Shown here in pieces: positions 25,224 to 34,342 of a DNA stretch of 34,394 nucleotides. The notes beneath the pieces were generated by a model. That model was not told the origin of the DNA, ran no database searches, and saw only the letters and a list, made by a program, of their open reading frames with translations. Within the stretch, counting starts at the first letter, position 1; every line of letters starts with the position of its first letter. The stretch spans positions 100,328 through 134,721 of the forward strand of contig JAJRZW010000047.1 in NCBI GenBank assembly GCA_024275015.1, given 5' to 3'. Source of the stretch: Deltaproteobacteria bacterium. GTDB taxonomy: Bacteria > Desulfobacterota > Desulfobulbia > Desulfobulbales > JAJRZW01. Both the position numbers and the translations under genes were made by a program.

Positions 25224-26954
25224 TCAGGCAGTCTTTTCCCATAGTTCCATTATCGGTCGCCGCCGGCCGATATTGTCCGCAAGGGGGGGATTGCCGTTGT
25301 TTGCGAGACTCACGATCAGACAGCGACCGTCATCGCGCCACCTGAGGTCTGAGGCAAGTTTATTGATGATGAAGATGCCGCGGCCGTTGTCTTTTTTCCG
25401 GTTGGCGGCGGCAGTGGGATCGGCCACCTGCTTCGGGTCAAATCCGGGGCCGGAGTCGATGACCTCAAAGGAAAAATCGTTTCCCATCCGCCAGCGGACC
25501 TTTATCTCATGCCCCGGCTGCCGGCCGCAGCCGTGGATCCAGGCGTTGATAAAGGCCTCGTTTACCGCCATCCGCAGGCAGGTCGGATCAATCGTGGCCC
25601 CTTTTCGGGTCAGAAAAAGGATCATCCGCGAAAGCAGGTCTTCAACCGCGGGGGTTATTTCATCGTCGTCCCCGGGAGTGAAGACCGCTTCCGTCATCTT
25701 GTCACATGGCTCAAGCTCAAGGCCGATGATCGAGATATCGTCGTCGGTGTCGTTTTCCGCAAAGGGGCCGCCGTCCAGGACATGGACCGCGTCCACTGTT
25801 TTTTTGATCAGCTCCGGGACGGTGAGGCCCGGGGCGGTTTCCACTATCCTTCCCACCAGTTCACAGAATTCTTTATTGGTCAGGGCGCGGCCGCCGTTTC
25901 GGGTCGGCATCGAGGTCAGGCCGTCGGTGAAGAGGATGATCCGGTCACCAGGGGCCAGGGGTAAGCGGCCGCTGGTGAATTTCTGTCCGGCGAAGACACA
26001 GAACGGCAGGTTAGCGCCGCTGTCGTCCGGGCCTGGCACCAGTCTGACTTTGCCCCCGCGGATCAGGAGAAACGGCGGGTGGCCGGCGGTAATAAATTCC
26101 AGTAGCAGGCTGTTGTGGTTCAGTTCAAGGTTGACCGCGGTGAAGAAATCGTCTTCCTGAAAAGAACCGGCGGCGACAAGGGCATTGTTCAACATTTCCG
26201 CCTGCTCTCCGGGACCCGCGTCCGGACAGCGGTTGATGATGGAGTTATGGTAGAGGTCGGTGGTAATGCTGCGGAGGACACAGTTGACCTTGTGACCGGA
26301 CTGATCCTTGAGGCTTATTATCGTCCGCCGTTGTTCCGGGGGGCCGATGGTGCGCAGGAGGTAATGGTCGCCACCCTGCCGGTAACAGGGGCGGCTGGCG
26401 GCCTGGATAAAGAGGGTGAGGCCGGGGCTGAGGTCAATATGGCGGGGCGGAGCGGGGTTGACCAGCTGCAGGAGGTCGCGGGCGAGGTTTATGTTGATCT
26501 CCTGCTCGCGCACTGTTTTTTCAAGAAGCAGGTTCTGTCGGCGCAGGGATTCGCGGTTGTTTTTCAGTTCCAGGTGGGTTCGGATCCGTTCCTTGATCTC
26601 CGAGTACTCGTAGGGCTTGGCGACGTAATCCACCGCCCCGGTTTTAAAGGCCCGGGCCACGCAGGCGGGATCGGTTTCGGCGGTGAGAAAGATCACCGGG
26701 ATATCCCGGGTCCCGGGGATGGATTTCAGGGTTTCGCAGACCGTGAACCCATCCATGTCCGGCATCTGAACGTCAAGGAGGATGAGGTCGGGATGATTGC
26801 GGCAGGCCAGCTCGATGGCGGTACGGCCGTCGTTGGCGCAGTCGACCGCGCAGTCGTTCAGGACTCGGCTCAACACCTCGGTCTGGATGACTTCATCGTC
26901 AACAATCAATATCCTGCCACCGTCTGGATTCAGCAAAACAACGCGCCCCCCCAT
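25224..26954 (-). CDS. Receiver - PP2C phosphatase - HATPase kinase regulator (HsbR-like)
   Basis: A 576-residue three-domain protein. Residues about 13-130 form a receiver domain (ILIVDDE, phospho-Asp in LILLDVQMPDMDG, Lys in AKPYEY). A coiled-coil linker (NNRESLRRQNLLLEKTVREQ) follows. Next is a SpoIIE-type PP2C domain (GGDHYLL, ILFTDGLTSM, TDDDISIIGL), then an RsbW-type kinase domain with N box NEAFINAWIHG, G1 VIDSGPGFDP and G2 GRGIFII. This order equals HsbR of Pseudomonas, which both phosphorylates and dephosphorylates its STAS partner depending on receiver phosphorylation. The STAS gene is immediately downstream. The start at 26954 lacks a strong ribosome-binding site. Confidence 0.92.
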   Translation of the reverse strand: MGGRVVLLNPDGGRILIVDDEVIQTEVLSRVLNDCAVDCANDGRTAIELACRNHPDLILLDVQMPDMDGFTVCETLKSIPGTRDIPVIFLTAETDPACVARAFKTGAVDYVAKPYEYSEIKERIRTHLELKNNRESLRRQNLLLEKTVREQEININLARDLLQLVNPAPPRHIDLSPGLTLFIQAASRPCYRQGGDHYLLRTIGPPEQRRTIISLKDQSGHKVNCVLRSITTDLYHNSIINRCPDAGPGEQAEMLNNALVAAGSFQEDDFFTAVNLELNHNSLLLEFITAGHPPFLLIRGGKVRLVPGPDDSGANLPFCVFAGQKFTSGRLPLAPGDRIILFTDGLTSMPTRNGGRALTNKEFCELVGRIVETAPGLTVPELIKKTVDAVHVLDGGPFAENDTDDDISIIGLELEPCDKMTEAVFTPGDDDEITPAVEDLLSRMILFLTRKGATIDPTCLRMAVNEAFINAWIHGCGRQPGHEIKVRWRMGNDFSFEVIDSGPGFDPKQVADPTAAANRKKDNGRGIFIINKLASDLRWRDDGRCLIVSLANNGNPPLADNIGRRRPIMELWEKTA

Positions 26955-26986
26955 AGACCGGTCCAGATGCGAAAATTACAGTTTAG

Positions 26987-27136
26987 CAGTCCGTTGAAAA
27001 ACGGACTGGTGGCGGCGCATGGGCGCACCGCCGATTTTATTGGGTTTGAAAAATCCAATAAAATCGAGAGGTTGGCCGGAACTTGTTTTGGCCAACCGGG
27101 TGTTGAAAAAGCCAGGACGACTTTTTCAACACTCTG
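26987..27136 (-). mobile_element. MITE-like element M3, intact copy (150 bp)
   Basis: Ends CAGTCCGTTGAAAAACGG and, inverted, CAGAGTGTTGAAAAAGTCG. A perfect TTAG duplication flanks it (26983-26986 and 27137-27140). It is inverted relative to the copy at 15320. It lies between a TTGACA promoter-like box (27168-27163, minus strand) and the start of the regulator gene, so it is in that gene's leader. Confidence 0.87.
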
Positions 27137-27239
27137 TTAGGGTATCTTGCCAAAAGATTATTTGTCAAGGCACCCTTTGATCTTTATCACCATATGACAT
27201 GGTAGGGGTTGAGGGGAATTGGTGTCAATAATTTAATTG

Positions 27240-28412
27240 TCAGGGGTCGACGCTGTCCAGCCATGCCGGCCGGTTCATCCGGGCCTTGATCCCGTCCACG
27301 TCGCCAAGCCTTGACACCAGCAGGTCTTTACCCCTGGGGTCAACGAGGTCGGCGCTGAAGGGCGGGTTCTGGCTGGTGGCGATGAACTCGACCATGGCCG
27401 CGCCGATGGTCCGCATCAGGGGGAAGAGGCTGACCCGGTCCAGGGGAATATCGGCCAGTTCCCGATCGTTCAGATCATGGAGCCGGTCGGCGCGGACGTC
27501 GTCGAGGTCGGTCAGTTCTCGGTCAGGAAGTTTTCTGATCGCTGCGGCGTCAAGGGAAATCTGGAAGCGGCGAAAATCAAGGCCCGGATAGAGCCGGGAC
27601 GAACGGAGGAGGAAATTCTGCATATCGCTGGCGTCGTCGCCGGCCTCGGTCATCAGCCACTGGAGCCAGAAGGCGACATCGGGTCCATCGGGGTCGGCGA
27701 CCTTGTCCGGGGGGACGAACTGGGGCCGGCAGCCGGTGCCGAAACTCATAACGGTCAGTTTTTCCGGGCTGTACTTGCCCCCGGGGCCGTATTCAACCGC
27801 CTCGATCACCGCCGCCATCGCCGGATTGTTGTACACCGTGACCCCGCCGTCGACAAAACGTTCAAGGGGGGTGAAATAGGTCGGTGCCGACATGGTCGCC
27901 TCCATAACCGCCCGCAGCAGCACGTCCTTATAGGTGCCGCTGGTGTTTCCGCCATGGCTGAAACAGGTGAAAAAGGTCTCTTCGCCGGCGGCAACGTCTT
28001 TGGAGGTGATCATCAGGTCGATGCCGTTCGCGGCGCAGGCGTTTTCCAGGGTCGTTTCGTCGCCGACCACCTCTTTCAAGATGGCGCGGTAATGTTTTTT
28101 CGAGTACTCGGGCGGATTGAGGAAGCGGTTGGCGGCCCAGCTCTTCCTGCTGAACACCTGCTTGACCAGTTTTATGTATAACGTCTCGATCTCCACCGCG
28201 TTTTTGCCCAGGGCGATGAGTCCGGCGATGATCCCGCCGGTTGAGGTGCCGGCGACCAGGTCAAAGAGCCGGTGACAGGGAAGACCGGCAGCCTCTTCGA
28301 GTTTCTTCAGCATCTGCAGGGTCATGATTCCGCGGATGCCTCCGCCGTCAAGGCTGAGGATGAGTTTGTTTTCCGCCGGGATCTTCAGTTTTGCCAGGGC
28401 CGCGTCGCGCAT
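27240..28412 (-). CDS. Patatin-like phospholipase
   Basis: A 390-residue cytosolic lipid acyl hydrolase. It has the oxyanion motif DGGGIRG (22-28), the nucleophile elbow GTSTG (Ser57) and the catalytic Asp in DGG (Asp188), together forming the Ser-Asp dyad. No signal peptide is visible. The closest relatives in layout are the plant patatin-type bacterial lipases, which include CapV effectors of CBASS anti-phage systems. No nucleotide cyclase or CBASS accessory gene lies nearby, so a housekeeping or free-standing role is as likely. The ATG at 28412 follows GGAGGAAG. The gene stands alone on its transcript. Confidence 0.9.
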   Translation of the reverse strand: MRDAALAKLKIPAENKLILSLDGGGIRGIMTLQMLKKLEEAAGLPCHRLFDLVAGTSTGGIIAGLIALGKNAVEIETLYIKLVKQVFSRKSWAANRFLNPPEYSKKHYRAILKEVVGDETTLENACAANGIDLMITSKDVAAGEETFFTCFSHGGNTSGTYKDVLLRAVMEATMSAPTYFTPLERFVDGGVTVYNNPAMAAVIEAVEYGPGGKYSPEKLTVMSFGTGCRPQFVPPDKVADPDGPDVAFWLQWLMTEAGDDASDMQNFLLRSSRLYPGLDFRRFQISLDAAAIRKLPDRELTDLDDVRADRLHDLNDRELADIPLDRVSLFPLMRTIGAAMVEFIATSQNPPFSADLVDPRGKDLLVSRLGDVDGIKARMNRPAWLDSVDP

Positions 28413-28466
28413 GATTCTTCCTCCTGTCGGTAAAAAGGCTTTCCTGACAATTTATATGATAGACGC

Positions 28467-28500
28467 GGCCGGCGCCAGGCAAAAAAAGCCTGGCCCGGCC
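28467..28500 (-). terminator. Strong hairpin between the transglutaminase and patatin genes
   Basis: GGCCGG-c-GCCAGGC (28467-28480) pairs with GCCTGGC-CCGGCC (28488-28500) around a loop of seven A, a 13-bp stem with one bulge. On the minus strand the loop is T7. It follows the transglutaminase gene and precedes the patatin gene, so it likely separates the two transcripts, though no T-run follows the stem. Confidence 0.6.
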
Positions 28501-28607
28501 TGGTTACTGGTGACAGGGATGGTTTTTATGACACCGTCGTCTTTCCCCCGCCGGGTAGGCGTTCCCAAAATACCACCCTGAACCCCTTGCAGAGTGCTGT
28601 TTTTGTG

Positions 28608-29666
28608 TTAGCTGTGGTTATTGATCGCTTGCTCCGCCGGCGGCAAGCCGCTGTTGATGCGGTAGGTGAACGAGGCCGGGTCATAAAAATCAAGGGGCCT
28701 GCCTCCGGCTTCGGCGTAGGGGTAGCCGAAGGTGTTGAGCGGCATGCCGGACTGGGGCGGGTTCAGTATCAGGTCGCGGCCGCGGGATAACTTTATCCGG
28801 AAGGCGTCCCAGCGACCCCAGAAATAGCGGCACAGTTCCTCTGTTGCCGGATCGTCGAGGCTGAGCTTCTGTTTCAGCATCAACTTGCGGACATCGGCCG
28901 GATCAACCGGGACCCAGCCGTAACCGGGGAGGTAGAATTCGGCCCAGCAATGCTGCCATCCGGTGATATCGGTGCGCGCTTTTTTCCCTAAGCGGACCCC
29001 GAAGATCTCCCGGGCCGGGACCCCGGCGGCGCGGCAGAGGGCGACGAAGACCGAGTGGATGTCGGTGCATTTGCCCCCCGGAACCGCGAGCAGGGCGCAG
29101 ACATCTCCTTTGCCGCAGCCTTTTGTTTTGGGATCGCGGTACATGTTTTCGCAGGTCCAGTCGTAAATCGCCTTTGCCTTTGCAAGCACGGTTTTTTTGC
29201 TTCCGGTGATCTTTGAGGCAAGTTCCGCCACTTGGCCGGTGATCGGCCCGAGGCTTGTGGGGGCAAGCCATTGGGCGAAATTGTTTCGGTTCCAGGCCCC
29301 TTCTTTTTTCGGGAAATCAAGCCGTTGTGCCGCGATTCGCCTTGCCTTGAACGACAGGCTGAGGTGGCGGGATTTCGCCCCCCTGTCCCAGCGGGCGTAG
29401 AGGATGGTGTTATGATAGCGTTTCTCCCCGTACACCGCCGATTCGTCGGCATCGGTCTTTACCCGGACGGCGCTGATATCCTGCCACTGGTTCGAGACCG
29501 GGTAGGGGAGCCAGAGACGGACTTCTTTTTCCCGTGGATGTCGGGAGAGGTCGAACTCCATGTTTACCACCTGGATGGTCTCTTTTGCCCAGGTGAATGG
29601 CGACGAGGCCCGGGCCGGGGCCGGGATGACAAGGGCAAGGAAAAGAATGACGAACAGTTTTTTCAT
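28608..29666 (-). CDS. Exported transglutaminase-like (papain-fold) protein
   Basis: A 352-residue protein with a clear signal peptide (MKKLFVILFLALVIPAPARA, cleavage after ARA). The C-terminal half is a transglutaminase-like domain with the triad Cys200 (GGKCTDIHSVFVALCRAAG), His239 (GWQHCWAEFYLP) and Asp255 (WVPVDPADV). Bacterial members usually act as proteases or amidases in the envelope; the substrate is unknown. The N-terminal half (EVRLWLPYPVSNQWQDI) is the beta-rich region common to this group. The start at 29666 follows GGAGGT; the longer frame to 29732 ignores both this site and the signal peptide. Confidence 0.88.
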   Translation of the reverse strand: MKKLFVILFLALVIPAPARASSPFTWAKETIQVVNMEFDLSRHPREKEVRLWLPYPVSNQWQDISAVRVKTDADESAVYGEKRYHNTILYARWDRGAKSRHLSLSFKARRIAAQRLDFPKKEGAWNRNNFAQWLAPTSLGPITGQVAELASKITGSKKTVLAKAKAIYDWTCENMYRDPKTKGCGKGDVCALLAVPGGKCTDIHSVFVALCRAAGVPAREIFGVRLGKKARTDITGWQHCWAEFYLPGYGWVPVDPADVRKLMLKQKLSLDDPATEELCRYFWGRWDAFRIKLSRGRDLILNPPQSGMPLNTFGYPYAEAGGRPLDFYDPASFTYRINSGLPPAEQAINNHS

Positions 29667-29832
29667 TTGATTACCTCCGGTGAGATCACCTGGAAAATGG
29701 TTTGCGGTGAAAACGAGGCCGGAAGATAGCATCTTCTCCTAAAATAATCCAATAGGTAATATCGATAAAAACGATAACAGTAAAAGGGCGGGGTTTACGG
29801 CTGCCGGTTTACGGTTTACCATCCGTATTGCC

Positions 29833-31479
29833 ATGTTTGCCCGACTCGTCGCCATAAACTGCCGCTACAGCCATTCCAACCCGGCGCTCTTCTATCTCCG
29901 GGAGTGTCTGCGGACTCATTTCTCCGGGCTGGAGACTGAGATCATCCAGTTAACCATAAACGACCCGTATTACCGTGTCCTGTTGCGCCTGTTGGATCGT
30001 GGCCCGGATGTGGTCTTTTTTTCCGTCTATCTGTGGAATTCACGTCTCACCCTGGCCCTGGCCCGGGATATCTCCAGGGCCCTGCCATCTTGCCGGATTG
30101 TCCTTGGCGGCCCCGAGGCGGCGGAGATAACCCGCCTCATGCCCGGTGTCACCATGGTCGAGGGCGAGATCGAGGGGGTTGATCCTGCCTTTTATCACGA
30201 CCTTGAGTCCGGTCGCCTGCGGTCGCTTTATCGCTGCCGGCGGGCCGGGGCCTTTCCCTCGCCATATAACGATGAAGACTTCCGCGGCCTCCTGGCCGAC
30301 CGGGCCATATACTATGAATCAAGCCGCGGCTGCCCCTTCTCCTGCGCCTATTGCCTTTCCTCCATTGACCGCGGGGTACGTCACAAGCCGGTGGAGGCGG
30401 TGATGGCCGAGATCCGGGCGATTTTCCCCCATCACCCGAAGATCATCCGCTTCATCGACCGCACCTTTAACTCAGACCCGGCCCGCGCCCTTGATCTCTG
30501 GCGGCAATTGGCCGGTCTTGACACTGATACCGTGTTTCATTTCGAGGTCGCCCCTGATCTTTTTACCCCGGAGCAGCTTGAGTTTCTGGCAACCGTGCCG
30601 GTGGGCCGTTTTCAGTTCGAGGCCGGAGTCCAGTCGGTAAATGAAAAGACCCTGGCGGCGGTGAACCGGAAGATGGATGTGGAGGCGGCCCTGGCCAATC
30701 TCACCCGGCTGGCGTTGATAAAAAAAATCCATATCCACGCCGATCTCATCCTTGGCCTGCCCTTTGAGGACGGGGACAGCTTCCGGGATTCGTTCAACCA
30801 GGTCTGGCGGAGCGGAGCGCATCATCTTCAGGTGGGGCTGCTCAAGGTCCTGCCCCGTACCCGGATGCGGGAGCGGGCCGGGGAGTTCGGTCTGTTGTTT
30901 CGAGAAGATCCGCCCTACGAGGTCATTGCCACCAGGTGGCTGCCGCAGCCGGATCTGGCCCGGCTCCACCTGATCGGCGAGACCTGTGAACGTTTCGGTA
31001 ATAATCGTTTTTTTGTCAGCCTGTGGGATTATCTGCGGCAGCGGGGTGAGGATGGTTTCGGGCTTTTTTCCCTGCTGTTCGATTTTGCCGGCGGCATGGC
31101 CTTTCTTAACCAGTCCCCGACCCAGAAACGGCTGGGCGCGATCCTGTATGAATTTGCCGCCGGCCGTGAGGACCGGCAATTGTTCCGGGATCTTCTGCTA
31201 TACGACTGGCTGTGCTACGGCAATCAATACCTGCCGGAGGGTTTTGCCCCCCTTGACCTCTACGGGGAACGGCGTCGGGCCGGACGCCTTCTGCCGCAGG
31301 TTATGGCCGGGCTTTACGATCACCGGACCCGGGACTGTTTTCTCCGTGAGACCCTGTTTTTCCAGCCTTCCCAGGCCTTGCTCAGGCAGCTTGATTACCC
31401 GGAAAATACCCGGATGCTGGCGTTGTTGGCGGCAGAGGACGATGATGTCCCCCGTCGTCGTCGGGTGGTGGCGGTCTGA
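29833..31479 (+). CDS. B12-binding-type radical SAM protein with DUF4080 C-terminus
   Basis: A 548-residue enzyme. Residues 1-150 form a Rossmann-like B12-binding-type domain (VFFSVYLWNS, IVLGGPEAAEI) without the DxHxxG base-off motif. Radical SAM cysteines are in SSRGCPFSCAYC (Cys167, Cys171, Cys174), followed by the RFIDRTFN and FQFEAGVQS strands of the barrel. The last 170 residues correspond to DUF4080. The reaction of this family is not established; methylation or another radical modification is likely. It is divergent from the transglutaminase gene and ends 46 bases before the convergent porin gene. No strong ribosome-binding site precedes the ATG. Confidence 0.88.
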   Translation: MFARLVAINCRYSHSNPALFYLRECLRTHFSGLETEIIQLTINDPYYRVLLRLLDRGPDVVFFSVYLWNSRLTLALARDISRALPSCRIVLGGPEAAEITRLMPGVTMVEGEIEGVDPAFYHDLESGRLRSLYRCRRAGAFPSPYNDEDFRGLLADRAIYYESSRGCPFSCAYCLSSIDRGVRHKPVEAVMAEIRAIFPHHPKIIRFIDRTFNSDPARALDLWRQLAGLDTDTVFHFEVAPDLFTPEQLEFLATVPVGRFQFEAGVQSVNEKTLAAVNRKMDVEAALANLTRLALIKKIHIHADLILGLPFEDGDSFRDSFNQVWRSGAHHLQVGLLKVLPRTRMRERAGEFGLLFREDPPYEVIATRWLPQPDLARLHLIGETCERFGNNRFFVSLWDYLRQRGEDGFGLFSLLFDFAGGMAFLNQSPTQKRLGAILYEFAAGREDRQLFRDLLLYDWLCYGNQYLPEGFAPLDLYGERRRAGRLLPQVMAGLYDHRTRDCFLRETLFFQPSQALLRQLDYPENTRMLALLAAEDDDVPRRRRVVAV

Positions 31480-31492
31480 ATCCTCGCTCCGG

Positions 31493-31519
31493 CCCGTTCC
31501 CGAATCCTCACGGATTCAG
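31493..31519. repeat. M1 right-end relic with small hairpin
   Basis: CCGTTCCCGAATCCTCACGG and the next six bases resemble the M1 right end (CCGTTCCCGAACGTCACGG and on). Inside it GAATCC-TCAC-GGATTC forms a perfect hairpin between the convergent DUF4080 and porin genes, where it could act in termination. Confidence 0.5.
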
Positions 31520-31525
31520 CGAATG

Positions 31526-32752
31526 CTAAAAGCGATAAACCATGGAGAGGACGTATTCTTCCACCTGGTCGCCGATTGAGGCGGCAAGGTCGATCTGGCC
31601 GTTTTCGCCGATGACCGTGCCGATTCCGGCGGAGTAGATGTTGTCGTCATCTCCTTGCCGGAACTTGGTCAGGTAGGTGAGTCTGGTTTCGGTGTAGTGG
31701 ATGGTGTGGTCGGGTTTGTTGAAATAACCGCCGCGGAGGGCGACCGGGGTCCCGGCCAGGTCGAGGATATACTCGAAGCCCACATGGACCTCGGTGGTGT
31801 CGTTGACCTGGAACTGGCTGCCGTTGCGTACCCAGGGGTTTTTCGTCCCCACCAGAGTGGAATCAAAGAAGTAAAAGTCGTCCACCAGGTCGGAGTACAT
31901 CACCCGGTTGACGTCGCAGGCGATGGTCAGGTCGCTGCCGATCCGCAGAGATATCCCCAGCCCGTATATATCAGGGACGTTGATCACGTTTTTCACCTCG
32001 TTGCCGCTGCTGTCGATATAGGTGGTGTCAAACTCCGGCCCGTAGCGGTACACCGCGCCTATATTGAGAAAACCCGCCGGGCTGTAGAGGATCGAGGCGG
32101 TGTAGTTTTCAGCGCTTGCGGTGGAGTTGACCCGGCTGTTGGTGCCGAAGCTCGACTGGTTGGTGGCCACGGTGTAGTCAGAGAGATAGTAATAGTCCAT
32201 GGAGGTAAAGCCCACCGAAAAACCGGCTGAAAGGGAGTTGAGCAATTTGGCGGCAAAGGCGGCGCCATAGGTGATCGCCTTGATGTCGAGCTCGGAGTTT
32301 ACCAGTCGGGTGGTAATGTTGGGGGTATAGCTGATCTTATCCACCTTTTCCGAGAGGTTGACCAGCTCGTGGCGGTAGAGGGCGATGGCGTTTTTTCCCT
32401 TTGGCGCGGCGTAGCCGATGAACGAGGTGCCGAAACTCGCGTGGTCGAACTCGTATTTCTGCCCGTTTTCCAGATAGATCTGGCTGGTATGGAGGCTGTT
32501 CTTGAACTCGATTGAGCTCTCGGCCCGGGTGAGGATGGTCAGTCCGGCCGGGTTGGCAAAGGCGGCGGTGGCGTCGTCGGCGACCCCGATAAAGGCCCCG
32601 CCCATGGCGTTGGAACGCGCCCCGGGGTTGTTGAACTGGAAGTCGGGGAGGATGTCGGGGCCGCTGACCACCATGGCCTGGGCGCTGGACGGCAGAATGG
32701 CGATTATTGCGGTGAACACGGCCAGCCGCAGCTGTTTTTTCATGGTCTTCAT
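31526..32752 (-). CDS. FadL/OMPP1-family outer membrane transport protein
   Basis: A 408-residue beta-barrel protein with a signal peptide ending in SSAQA. After it the N-terminal hatch region has NNPGARSNAMGGAFIGVADD and the NPA motif (AAFANPAGLT) typical of FadL/TodX-type channels for hydrophobic compounds. Many short amphipathic strands follow, and the chain ends in SMVYRF with the C-terminal Phe that the BAM complex recognises. The substrate is unknown. Its start lies one base after the stop of the DUF1566 lipoprotein gene, so the two form an operon. Confidence 0.88.
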   Translation of the reverse strand: MKTMKKQLRLAVFTAIIAILPSSAQAMVVSGPDILPDFQFNNPGARSNAMGGAFIGVADDATAAFANPAGLTILTRAESSIEFKNSLHTSQIYLENGQKYEFDHASFGTSFIGYAAPKGKNAIALYRHELVNLSEKVDKISYTPNITTRLVNSELDIKAITYGAAFAAKLLNSLSAGFSVGFTSMDYYYLSDYTVATNQSSFGTNSRVNSTASAENYTASILYSPAGFLNIGAVYRYGPEFDTTYIDSSGNEVKNVINVPDIYGLGISLRIGSDLTIACDVNRVMYSDLVDDFYFFDSTLVGTKNPWVRNGSQFQVNDTTEVHVGFEYILDLAGTPVALRGGYFNKPDHTIHYTETRLTYLTKFRQGDDDNIYSAGIGTVIGENGQIDLAASIGDQVEEYVLSMVYRF

Positions 32753-32753
32753 T

Positions 32754-34088
32754 TTAATTGCCCCCCCTTACCGGCCAGAGGTAGGCGGTGTTTGCCTCTT
32801 TGGTGGTTGTGTTGCTCATGATCCCGGAACTCATGCTTATTCGCCAGGCGAACTCTTTTTTTGTTTGCGCGTTCTCAACCGTGTCCGAGGTCCAGAAGTT
32901 GTCGCTCATCTCAGGGGCGTTCAATCCGGTGAAGGGGTCACCGCTGCTCCATTGGCCGCTGCCGGCGGCGTTGGAGAGGGCCGGATGGAACCACATGGGG
33001 TTGACCAGGCTGTTTATCTCGTTGTAATTGGGCATCCGCCAGTCGGTGTAGTTTTTGTTCTGGCCGCAGTCGTGGGCCCCGTAATTTAGCCCGGAGATAA
33101 AATCGAGGCCGTGCTGCCAGGAGACCTCACCGTCGCCGTCGCCGACGCTGGCGGTGGTGTCGGTGTCAAGGGAGGGGTAGCGGTTGCCGATGCAGTTGAC
33201 ATCCTTCAGCCACATGAGGCCGGTGAGTTTGTCGCTGACGGTGCCGTCGCCGTTGTCGGTGAACCGGGGCGATGGAATGGCCACCCCCTTTTGCAGTTCG
33301 CCGTCCTCGCCGGTGCCGGCGCAGACGCGGAGGGTGCCGGAGCTGTCATAGCATTTGCTCTGGCCGGTGGCCGCCGTCGGCGCCGGGGCTGATATGCCTC
33401 CGTCGCGGACCAGCCATACTTTATTGGTAGAGGCCTTTGGACTGGTTGCGACTATCCCGGTGGTGAGGTCGACCGCCCACATCTTGGTCTTGTCGTTGAT
33501 ATCGGTGGTGGATGTCATGTATGACGTCCCGTCTATCACGCCGTTGAAGGGATCGCCGGTGGTCCACTTGCCGGTACCGGCGCGGTTGGATACCGCCGGC
33601 CAGTAATATTTGATGTCAACCAGGCTCCGGAGTTCGTTGCGGTTGGGGAGACGCCAGTCGGCGTAAGAGTCGGCCGGGGAGCTGAGGTTGCAGTTATAGG
33701 TGTGGTCGTTGACCTTGGTGGCAAAGAGGAGACCCTGATCCCAGGAGACCATGCCGTCGGTGTCAAAGGTCGTTCCCAGGATGCAGTTTGATTCCTTTGT
33801 CCACATAAGCCCGCTGAGGTTGTCGGTGACGGTGCCGTCGCCGTTGTCAGTGAACCGGGGCGAGGGAATGGCCGCTCCTTTCCGCAGATCCCCGTCCTGG
33901 CCGGTGCCGGCGCATTCGATCAGGGTGCCGGCGGCGTTATAGCATTTGCTCTGGCCGGTGGCTGCCACCGGCGCCGGGCCGGTTGAGGCGGGGTTGGCGC
34001 CGCTGAGGGTCGGGGGGGTGTTATCGCTGCCGCAGCCGCAAAGGACGAGGATGAGGGTGGGGATAAGCAGGTAATGTGCTTTTGCCAT
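32754..34088 (-). CDS. Lipoprotein with two DUF1566 repeats
   Basis: A 444-residue surface or periplasmic lipoprotein. The signal peptide MAKAHYLLIPTLILVLCGCG has a lipobox-like LCGC with Cys19 as the likely lipidated residue. The rest is two similar halves (about 43-230 and 232-444), each starting ATGQSKCY, then PSPRFTDNGDGTV and GLMW, and ending in a VWLVRDGG- or YLWPVRGG-like strand. This is the DUF1566 (Lcl-like) fold, known from adhesins that bind glycans. The halves are alike enough to reflect an internal duplication. The porin gene follows one base later. Confidence 0.88.
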   Translation of the reverse strand: MAKAHYLLIPTLILVLCGCGSDNTPPTLSGANPASTGPAPVAATGQSKCYNAAGTLIECAGTGQDGDLRKGAAIPSPRFTDNGDGTVTDNLSGLMWTKESNCILGTTFDTDGMVSWDQGLLFATKVNDHTYNCNLSSPADSYADWRLPNRNELRSLVDIKYYWPAVSNRAGTGKWTTGDPFNGVIDGTSYMTSTTDINDKTKMWAVDLTTGIVATSPKASTNKVWLVRDGGISAPAPTAATGQSKCYDSSGTLRVCAGTGEDGELQKGVAIPSPRFTDNGDGTVSDKLTGLMWLKDVNCIGNRYPSLDTDTTASVGDGDGEVSWQHGLDFISGLNYGAHDCGQNKNYTDWRMPNYNEINSLVNPMWFHPALSNAAGSGQWSSGDPFTGLNAPEMSDNFWTSDTVENAQTKKEFAWRISMSSGIMSNTTTKEANTAYLWPVRGGN

Positions 34089-34234
34089 AATCTTTCCCGT
34101 TTTTGGCGTAATTTATCGGATGATATTGTTTGATATTCCCACAACCTCAAGATCGAAGTCAAAGGATTATTTTGTTTCGGGTGGCGTTTCCGGTTTTTCT
34201 TCCTGCCCCAGGTGTATGAATTGTCGTAACAGTA

Positions 34235-34334
34235 CAGTCTGTTTTTAAAAGCAGTCCATGGCTTTTAAAACCACCGGTTGGCCAAAACAAGTTTCGGCCA
34301 ACCTCTCAACTTTACCGGGTTTTTCAACGGGCTG
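34235..34334 (+). repeat. M3 deletion derivative (100 bp)
   Basis: It begins with an M3-like left end (CAGTCTGTTTTTAAAAGCAG), keeps the GGCCAAAACAAGTTTCGGCC hairpin and ends at TTTTTCAACGGGCTG. The part between the inner and terminal TTTTTCAAC copies is missing, as would follow from recombination between them. No target duplication is clear. Confidence 0.65.
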
Positions 34335-34342
34335 ATAATTGT

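Noticed and set aside
27240-28412. CBASS anti-phage operon
   Set aside because: No nucleotide cyclase, ubiquitin-like or HORMA/TRIP13 gene accompanies the patatin-like gene.
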